In this document: positions 55,797 through 64,000 of the stretch, one piece after another
How the letters are laid out: every line of letters starts with the position of its first letter
Position numbering within the stretch: the first letter of the stretch is position 1
Source: Eutypella sp. D-1
Taxonomy: Eukaryota; Ascomycota; Sordariomycetes; Xylariales; Diatrypaceae
NCBI GenBank assembly: GCA_023313575.1
Contig: JAJTTP010000008.1
Span: forward strand, 806,001 to 870,000
Length of the DNA: 64,000 bases
Reading direction: 5' to 3'
Translations under genes and position numbers: made by a program
The notes under the pieces: model-generated
What the model saw: the letters and a program-made list of their open reading frames with translations, nothing else
What the model was told of the DNA's origin: nothing
The model's database searches: none

Positions 55797-58700
55797 GCCG
55801 AGATCTGCTCGTAGGAGTCAGTACCCTGAAAAGCTAGTGTGGAGGCTTCCTTGCTTCTGCTTAAAACAGGTCTCGGCGATGAGTGTATAAATGGCTTGTC
55901 GTAGGTACCTGACGTCGTCACCCTGGCTTGATATCTTGTAAACGTTCCGGTCTATGATTTTAAAACGTTGACGGCAGGTAAAAAGTCCAGTTTGGAAGTA
56001 GTATCGTTTTCACACTTCTGAACTCTGCAGAAAGGCCAAGGCCCCCCAGGCAGCCATTCTCCAGAGCTCTAGGCCCTTAGAGGCACCAATGCAACGCCAC
56101 CCCCCACCACAATATGGTATCAATCAAGGCACTGTAGCCCCTATATTGACATGCAGGTTAACTAGGTAACATACATAATGGCCGGTTGCGCATTGTTCAC
56201 ATTTGGCTACTCACCGTCCAAGGTAGAAGGTCCTAACATAGCCCACAAAGTCTAGATTTAGGTGCGCTTACTCACTAGTACAATCCTTACACTAAAAATC
56301 CCGACCTTTTGGATAGGGCCAGGCGTCTAATCTGGGCAGAACCCCAAAATTCAATGTATCATCCGGTTGAAAGTCTGTCATGATGCTACATCCTGTTAGG
56401 ATAAGCTCTAAGCGCTTGTCAGCGGTAAGTCGCCGTGAACCCGCGAAGGGACCCCAACAGGTAGTCAGCATAAAGGGTTCCGCTTGGCCGGTTCTTGCAG
56501 TAAGCTACTGTCGACCTAGCACTTGTCGTCATACGCCTAACGATCGCACAAACCTGAAATATTTGAGACCATGCTGGGTGATGGTGGAATCTCTCCGGAA
56601 ATGTACCGCGCCTAGACTGAGATGAGTGATAAAAGCTCAAGGCGGTTATCCATATAAAGTGACTACTGTACTGCATAAGGCGAAAAGGGCAAGAAAAAGA
56701 TCTTGTTAGGCCCCTAAGCCAAGACCTAACAGCGATCCACTCTATAACAATATATCAATTGATCCCTTAGTTTCTTTAGCCGCGGATATTTATAAACTCC
56801 TATCATTGGAGTAGGATCTATTACTTGGTGAAGTTTACCTATCTCATTCATCATGCGATGCTGGGCTGTAGAGACACCTAGGGCTGGCGGTTCTGTTATT
56901 GGGTTAGATTAGCGACGACGTGATGGAAAGCACTATACTTTGAATGTTGGATTGGTGCGGGTGAGGTTTAATATTATGACGTGCACACATTCCATTCAAT
57001 ACCCTTTCCTCGAAATAGTTCCCGGTTTTGGATCCGCAAATTAATCAGTTCAACGGCAACGCTCTTGGCTCCGGCTCCGGCTCCGACTCCCATCCGGCCA
57101 ACGACGAGCCTGATGTATACAACCTGGCTTAATCAATGAGGCAGAACACTCATTAGGAAAGGGAAAATTCTCCTTGATGGATTTTGTCTTTTCAAGTCAA
57201 GAGCCTCGCAATATATTGCAGTATCCAGACGGAAAAGGCATGTTGGCTGCAAGACGTATATAGTGCTTAGATCAAGTTTCTACCGGGATACTATGGCCAT
57301 CCTGTATATCTCTTACTTGATTTACCAAGTAAAAGGTCAAAGACCTTCGCAAAATGTTAAAATGCTACATATTCATCGCAGGCTCGCCACCAGCCTCAAA
57401 ATTGAGAAAACATAGAGCAACATACTGAAGTCAACGCTGGCTTCTGACCTTGTCGGCGGGATGGAGTCATGGACCACCTTATGACATACGATTTAATCAA
57501 ACCGAAGATATCTATGATACTGGCCTCGGCCCAACGCACCTCATCTGAGACTATGCTATCGCATTTTTTATATATGCCGCAGATGGGGATTCGCAAGGAA
57601 CCACAGCGTGATAGCATGAGGTGCCAGGCCAGCCTTCGAAGGATTGCGGTACCAACTGGGCCAGGTGGCGGTGTTTTTCAACTTACTCCCATTGACATAG
57701 CTCTCGTGAGTGGTTCGGGGGTCTCTCCTACCGATTCGACGTTCACAGCACGACAGATAATGGTTTTACCTAGACCAAAAGCTACTCGTGCCTTACATCG
57801 ATAACTTTCCCGCCGTGCATTATAACCACCCGAAGTCGTATCCGGTTACTTAGTAGCTATCTCCATCTTCCAGCACTTAAACTTAGCCATGGCATAGCGA
57901 GTCAGCTTAATCTAGCAAGAATCTCGCATTAATAGACGAGAATTGATACTAGTGCATCTCTTTACCTGGCGCCATGCCCATATCTCCTTTTTGTAGATAG
58001 TTGTGAGATAACTGTGTAAGATTGGACGTACTGACAGGAGAGTAGAAGGACAAGCCACGGCGAGATACAGTTCATACCCATTCACGATATGTCACGTCGT
58101 TCGACACCTGGTGAATGTATGATGTCAACAGTCGGTGTTGGGGCCCTCCTGCTACCTAAGGCGGACTGGTTCAGGCCTCCATAGCGCTCATCACCAGGGA
58201 AAGAGTCTAGCACCAACCTCCAACTGGCTTCTGAGGGGTATATGAACGCCCACTAGAAGCCGCATCTTCTGGCGAAGGGTTGTAAGATAGGCTGTAAGAT
58301 CAACCCACCCCCCCTCCCCCCAAACATGGCCATATACTCATATGATACTCAGGTCGGGTGGCTCACCCCAACGTTCAGAGTCAAAACTTTCCTATTCTAG
58401 TATTAATTCTGCTCGTGAATCAATGTCTCGGGAGCTATATGAGTAGGAAACTCCTAGAGCTTTGCCGTTTCTTTGTCTGTTTTTCCCAATCAAGGAATTA
58501 ACGTCTCAAGAGGGCGAGGGAAGTGCTAGTTCGCAGCACTCCTGCGCGCCCAAATACTACCGCAACAACACTGGAGTCTCATCCTCGTACACGAGTCATA
58601 ACGACAACACATGTAAGCTTTTGTAGGAGATATATTCGATCTCATGTTCACTGGCAAGTCACAGGAGAATCAATAACTATCGCAGAGGAGGAAAGGAATG

Positions 58701-58932
58701 TCAATTAGCTGAGGTCGTTTTGCATGAATATCTGGTTAAGAAAAAAAGAATTCGTAATAAGGTCAGTAGCTACGTACGGTTTTGTTACTGAACCAATACT
58801 AAGGCACATGCACGTCCTGCAAGGAAAGCTTTACTAAAGCCCTCGATTAACTTACCTAGATCGTCAGCCTTGTGGTGTAGGGAGGCCTCAAGGGAAATGC
58901 AAGGACGAGTAACACTTCACTGTCCCTAGATA
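55797..58932. other. Intergenic, 3.1 kb, no supported gene
   Basis: Open frames at 56380-56676 (both strands) and 57396-57804 have no motif. A short GGCTCC repeat occurs at about 57067-57090. I see no transposon ends. Confidence 0.5.
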
Positions 58933-59466
58933 TTACTTTGGCACCTCTTTTGTCTTTTGTTTAGAATTATGGCGGGTGATCAAGAAATAAAGCAAGTCCG
59001 TAGCCATCCAGCGACGCTCGAACTCTACTTCACCGCTGTATTCGAGCCTCCGGCTGGCGACGTCGAAAGCTTTACCCTCTTCGCTCACCAGAAAGGCCTC
59101 AATACGAAGGACGAAGAGTGAGACGTGTGGCGTTGGGTTGAAGGGCTGCTTGACGCAGGCCTCCTCGACGTCGTGCTGAAGTGCCGCCGCCGGCGTAGCG
59201 GAGTTCGCGCGCCGTATCGGCTCCTGTTTCATCTCAAGATATGCATCGACCTCCTTCCACCCGGGAAGTTCTATCAATTCGGTCCGCTTCGTGGAAAGGC
59301 ACCTGTTTAGGTACCGGCGGAAAGCTTCCTGGACAGTGAAAATGCCCAGCGTGGCCTCGACCTCTGCGTCGTTCTTGAGCTGAAAGCGCACTCGCAGCTC
59401 TTCTATCGTCTTCGGCGGCCGCGTTGCAGGCCGCGGGCGGAATCCCATTACTGGAGAAGTACTCAT
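58933..59466 (-). CDS. Hypothetical protein, 177 aa
   Basis: A single-exon frame with an amphipathic, charged composition typical of a real cytosolic protein: TIEELRVRFQLKNDAEVEATLG, VQEAFRRYLNRCL, RIEAFLVSEEGKAFDVASRRL. It lacks a signal peptide, membrane segment or catalytic motif. The codon bias is G/C-rich compared with the surrounding intergenic DNA, which favours coding. I recognise no family. Alternating helices with a conserved-looking PPKTIEELR start suggest a small helical fold. It stands alone between two long gene-free stretches. Confidence 0.6.
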   Translation of the reverse strand: MSTSPVMGFRPRPATRPPKTIEELRVRFQLKNDAEVEATLGIFTVQEAFRRYLNRCLSTKRTELIELPGWKEVDAYLEMKQEPIRRANSATPAAALQHDVEEACVKQPFNPTPHVSLFVLRIEAFLVSEEGKAFDVASRRLEYSGEVEFERRWMATDLLYFLITRHNSKQKTKEVPK

Positions 59467-62400
59467 TGTTTTAGAGTTGCTTTCTTTCTTAATTCTCTAT
59501 GTAAGGAAGGGCGTTTAAAGACTAGATATGAAAAGTTCTCGCAGGGTAGGTGGGTGTCGTTCATACACTATCTATCACTCTAGCCTTTGTCTATCGGCGT
59601 GGCGTCGGGCATTTATAGTTCTCTGGACCTTTAAGGTTGTGTACAATGGCTCCTGATCCCAAACATTCATTGTTCATTGTTCATTGTTCGGGAATCATCT
59701 CGTCAAATAACGTACTGTCTGGGAATAAGCCCCAAGATGGGGAACATACTACCTAGCCAATAGTTGAGGTTTCCTCCTCGTCTTCACTCCTAAACGAGCC
59801 CGGACGAAGATGAGAGGATGCTTCCTTGAATCAAAAAGCGTCTACTCGTAAAGACCTAGCGTCTCCTCAGATACCTGAGAACAAGCACATGGCACCTTGT
59901 GGCACTCCTTGAGATTCGAGTACAAGATTCACGAGGCAGCATATAATCTTGACTATGCTTCAAATCCACGCGGCCATCTTCTGACGTGACGTTGGAATGT
60001 GCTAGTCCTCAGGCCCTGATAGAACACTCGCCGACTCCGCGCAGTGTCTCATCTGCCATGCCAACTCCGGTAGGGACAGACAGAGGGCTGAGGGATTGCC
60101 AAGGAACCGCACCGATATTCGTTGCAAGCCCCTGCGTACCCTTAGCGGAGGGTACGAGGTGGTCAAGCAGTTTACGGGGCTTCCTACGAGGTTAAAATTT
60201 CTATCAACTACAATCGTAAGCTTACTTATTTGCTGGCGTTGGCCGCATCTATCCACCAAGCACAAAGGGTGTGTTAGAAATGACAAAGACGGGGAGTTTG
60301 CATGCTTACCACCCCTAGCACCCTAATTCTTTCCACGAAGAGAGGGGGGGTCGAGGGGGAGGTGTTAAGATCAACGAGATATATCTTGACTTTTCGCTTG
60401 GCAGCTCCCATAATGCAAAACAAGACCTGCGCGCAAGGGCCCCGGGCCGAGCTAGCATGAACAGTAACTTCCCTATTACAGCCGCTGAGCCTCAGCGAGG
60501 CGAAGAGGCATTAAGGTAAAAATAGACGAGATTAACAGCGAGGCGACCGAGAATTAAAGCTGGCAAGCTACGATATCGCCATCAGCCGCCCAGCCGGTGA
60601 TCCTCCAAGGGACGTGAACAGGCCGCGCCGCGCCGCGATCCCAACTTCTCTCAGAACCTACCTTGCTAGCTTGGGTCGCTTAGGGGTTCTATGAGTGAGA
60701 GATGGCAATGTTACACCCGGTCTAGGCAAGGGGGTATATGAAGTCGCCTTGGATTTTCTTGTGCTACCCGGCTCGCTACCGACTGGCGTAGGGAATCGCT
60801 CGTCTTTGGCGCCGACAGGGTCGAATATCTTGCTGATCGGTTTTCTCTCTTTTTTTCCGGCGCAATTACTGGGAAGAAAGTCCTTTATTTCATCTTACCC
60901 CAAGTATGCAATTGACAATGGTGGTGCCCGTGAATGAAATAGGCTGTCGATATAATCCTCCCATCAGCGGGCTTATAGCGCTCGGCTGACTCGGAGTCAA
61001 GGTTGAGTATGAATACCGGCCCAACCAAGGGGAAGCCGGGGTATCCCGGGGACTGCGGACGGCGCAGGGAAGTTGACAGTTGGGCACGTTATAGATGCCA
61101 GGAAGTTTGACAGGTCACTCTTAACATAACTTCTTCATAACTACTTACCCACGCTGCCTACACAGCCAGTTTATGGGGAAAATATATGGTTCTGGAGTGG
61201 TATGGGATGCTACGCCGGTCTGTCAGCGCGCGACACGACTTGGTTTCACCCTCCCCACCGGGACTTCGTCTCATGTAATTTCTTGTGTCTCTAGGATATA
61301 TGTTTTAGGTCGGTAGCGACTGCGATAACGCTGCGTAAACCTGCTAATTACTTAAGCAGATACATAGGAATCTAAATACTATGTCGATGGGAAGGGGCAG
61401 GCAGGCAGGCATACATACGAAGTAAACTTGTGTATCTTGACGCAGATCCGCTGCCATGACCAGAAACAGACCTTCAGTACTCCGTACTTGTATATGTATC
61501 TACTAGACTAGGTGCGAACGGGCTCCACGTGGGGACGGCCCCAAACGGCGACGGTAATGACGACGATATGCAAGCAATAATAGCAAGTGACAAGCGTCGG
61601 ACGGTAAGACGGTGACGACAGAAGATCAGGATAAAAATGGAAACCCGAGAGCTATAGCACCGCAGCACATAAGGGAGGAGGGGAGGGAGAGCCAGGGGAG
61701 CAAACTCCTCACCTACCCACACTTGCCCACTTGCCCACCTGGCCGACACGAAACACCGGGAACCGTCAAGGCAAACTTTGGCCCTGTCTTTCTCGAAGCT
61801 CGCCGATCGACCTTAATTATACGTACGGGAGCCGAGACGTCAAGCGATGACCGACAGCAACTTGCTTAAGCATTACCCCACCTGCCTACGAACAAAAAGG
61901 TGAATGAGGGCCGAGAGGGGTCAAGGGGTGTTCCCGTTCCCGGACCTTATCTGACGTGACTTATTGGCCTCGGGCGCTTCACTTTCGGAAGTCTGAAGCC
62001 GCGAGCGAGTCACAAGTGAACTATTACGAGAGACAAGAGCGTACGTGAAGCCGTCTACTTACAACAAAACTACAATATGGCATGGAATGAGGTGGTCCAT
62101 TATAAAGTAGAGCCCACGGAGTGCGCTGTTACTAGAGAGAACTCCAATTACATGAAATCGATTTGTCGAGAAGGTGCTCTTGCTTCGAGCACTGTTTACA
62201 TAATCCCGCGATGGCCTCGATTTGGGGTGCTACATAGTGGAGAGCATGGCCTATGCTTCGCGGAGGACAGGCCAGAGAGGAAAAGGTTGGGTTTGAGGGC
62301 TTGGGGAGTGGTCAGGGGGTTTGGGGTCATGCGAGCTAAGACGCCTTGGGACAGTAGCGAAGTCTCGAACAGGTCAAGTCAGGGGTAATGGCAGGGGTTG

Positions 62401-64000
62401 ACCTTGGATCGTGCTATGTATGCAGGCCAAAATCCTTGCCAATTTGTGCCGATACCTGTCTGTGCATTTGACTGGTAACTTGACTGACTGACTGGTTGAC
62501 TCTGGCTAGCTGACTGAGACAGAAATGTCACGTCAGGTTGCCAGCGACCTGTCGGAACAGCGGACATCTGCGAGTAGAGTGACGCCTGGCACCTGCACTT
62601 CGAAATATCGCTTACGAGGTGATATATGTAATCTCAGAGTCTCTTATGCGATATACGTGTCTGTTAGGTGACGATCAATTGGGCATCGAAATGCTGCAGC
62701 TATCTGTGAAAAGAGGAAAAGCTTGGATACACGAAGTCTGACGGCTGGAACCTTGAGTCTAATTGGAGTTTGCGAGCTTCTGAACCACGTGGGCTCGGGA
62801 GGGTGACAGGACGGATCAGACAATTGCGCAATGACAAAGCAAGGGTTTGGGCTCTCGACCAGGGACCCGGGTTGGAGAAACTAAGGACTGGAGGTGTGCG
62901 TTTGAGCACTTTTTGTTTTATTTCTCTTTCCGCCTGGCTCTCTCTCTTTCTCTCTCTTCGCTGGAGGATTGGGTGACAGGGGAAGACGTTTCCCGTCATC
63001 GTCGCATCATTGTTAGTGCCGTCCCGAGACTTTTTGCCGATTGCTCGAGATCGATTCCGCACGCAACCGACCCTTATATATATGAATCAATCGAGACAGG
63101 CATCTGCATGCTAAGGAGCTGCAAGCCAGTTGATAAGTGTATGGCACGTGTGATAGCCAGACAGCCTAGGTCCGTCCTATCGGTAGGTAGAGAGTTGCTG
63201 TCCCTCTTTAGAGCTGCAATGATAAGCGGCGGGGACGAGGGGATATCGACGTGGTTTTCCCTCCGTCTTTCGGGTCTTTACGTGGGGGCAGGCATTTCCT
63301 GGTTCCCCAAACACTTTTTTGATTACCTTAATTAATAATTACTCACATGGTTGTTAGTACGTGCGTATTGCGTAGTTTGAAGATCGACAACTAAAGCGAT
63401 ACGTATACTACATAAGTATGGCCGGGAAAACTAATTCTGGGGTGCTTGCGCTTGGTGAATTGAATTGGACGGTATTGGTATGGCAGCCTTCGGTCCGTTT
63501 CTGTTTTATTTAAAATCTCTATGTTTCCTTTTTGAGATGTGACGAGAACCCAGGAAGAACGTGGCATACGACCAAAGGAATGTGCTCATGTCGTTGATCG
63601 ACAGCTGTTTCGTGTTTCCGCGTCGTGACTGCGTGACCAGGACCGTGTGCCAATGTGCCTACCTGCCTGTCTATAACACGTAGATATGTTACATTTGCAC
63701 ATTGGTACATGTGCAGATAGAAGAGTAGATGCGCCCCTTTTTGACCAGCACGCGTTGACTGAGATCCTGAAACAAATAAGTTCTGCACGCGCGCTTCCTC
63801 AACAGTCCTCTCAGATTAAAAAAAAAAAAAAAGAAACTTCCCGGCGTTTCCTGCCGACCTACCTATTAAGGCACTCAGCTGCTATTGTGAAATACTAGGT
63901 AGGTAAATCGGCTGGTTGCTATCCTCGGCTCCAGGTTGGTTCCGGCTTGACTACTGTAGGTAGTGTACTAGTGGGATTTAGAGCATGCATGGGCACGGCT
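59467..64000. other. Intergenic, 4.5 kb, no supported gene
   Basis: Contains a TTCATTG triple repeat at about 59665-59690, a GGCA repeat near 61398-61412, a TGAC-rich stretch at about 62465-62520 and a 15-A run at 63818-63832. Open frames, including 62847-63335 (162 codons), lack motifs. Confidence 0.5.
63818..63832. repeat. Poly-A homopolymer, 15 bp
   Basis: Fifteen uninterrupted A. By itself it is no evidence of a retrotransposed tail; no coding remnant precedes it. Confidence 0.85.

Noticed and set aside
57396..57804. Overlapping frames on both strands near 57.4-57.8 kb
   Set aside because: About 75 and 110 codons on opposite strands with no motif; not supported as genes or as a transposon remnant.
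62847..63335. 162-codon plus-strand open frame
   Set aside because: Low-complexity Ser/Leu start from CT-repeat DNA and no motif.
63818..63832. Poly-A as the tail of a retroelement
   Set aside because: No reverse-transcriptase remnant or target-site duplication could be seen next to it.
1..64000. CRISPR array, rRNA, tRNA or bacterial operon
   Set aside because: No regularly spaced repeats, no cloverleaf with a GGTTCGA-type box that I could fold, and spliced eukaryotic genes throughout. A tRNAscan run would be needed to exclude an intron-containing tRNA.

Overview
This window looks like nuclear DNA of a filamentous ascomycete, most likely a Sordariomycete. Genes are split by short introns (48-81 bp, one of 149 bp) with GTAAGT/GTATGT-type donors and YAG acceptors. 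There are no operons, intergenic spaces are long, and the gene set is typically fungal: a Pth11/SAT4-type rhodopsin membrane protein, a PaxU/TMEM53-type DUF829 protein, a GPI-type S10 carboxypeptidase and a 14-helix-type MFS transporter. I rebuilt spliced models by hand from reading frame and splice sites; every join keeps an open frame.

Left block (0.9-12.6 kb), accessory metabolism: an FAD aromatic-type monooxygenase (-), a cysteine-synthase-like PLP enzyme fused to a rhodanese domain (-), an MFS exporter (+) that diverges from it across a 1.4 kb promoter holding a perfect 8+8 bp palindrome, a membrane-anchored prolyl-4-hydroxylase-like 2OG-Fe(II) oxygenase (-), and a secreted, probably GPI-anchored S10 serine carboxypeptidase (-). 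No PKS, NRPS or terpene synthase is visible, so calling this a metabolite cluster is inference.

Central block (14-40 kb), conserved cell genes separated by gene-poor DNA: an 854-aa disordered protein with three RRFAP repeats and a LisH-like C-terminus (-), a 6.5 kb stretch without a gene, a 1242-aa disordered protein with a repeated TLGxRxRRL-type motif (+), an 86-aa Cys-rich protein (+), a DUF829 alpha/beta-hydrolase-like protein (-), and a bifunctional 6-phosphofructo-2-kinase/fructose-2,6-bisphosphatase (+) behind a long leader with homopurine and polypyrimidine tracts. A small spliced ORF near 34.9 kb is a weak candidate gene.

Right block (42-59.5 kb), again accessory: a rhodopsin-like seven-helix protein with a 20-bp microexon (+), an SRR1-like domain protein whose last exon is hidden behind an in-frame TAG (+), a malate/L-lactate dehydrogenase (Ldh2) family oxidoreductase (-), a type II membrane protein with a fucose-lectin-like ectodomain (-), a 280-aa protein with an HxD...H metal-site pattern (-), and a 177-aa hypothetical protein (-). 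The last 4.5 kb holds no gene I can support. I found no rRNA, tRNA, CRISPR array or intact transposon.
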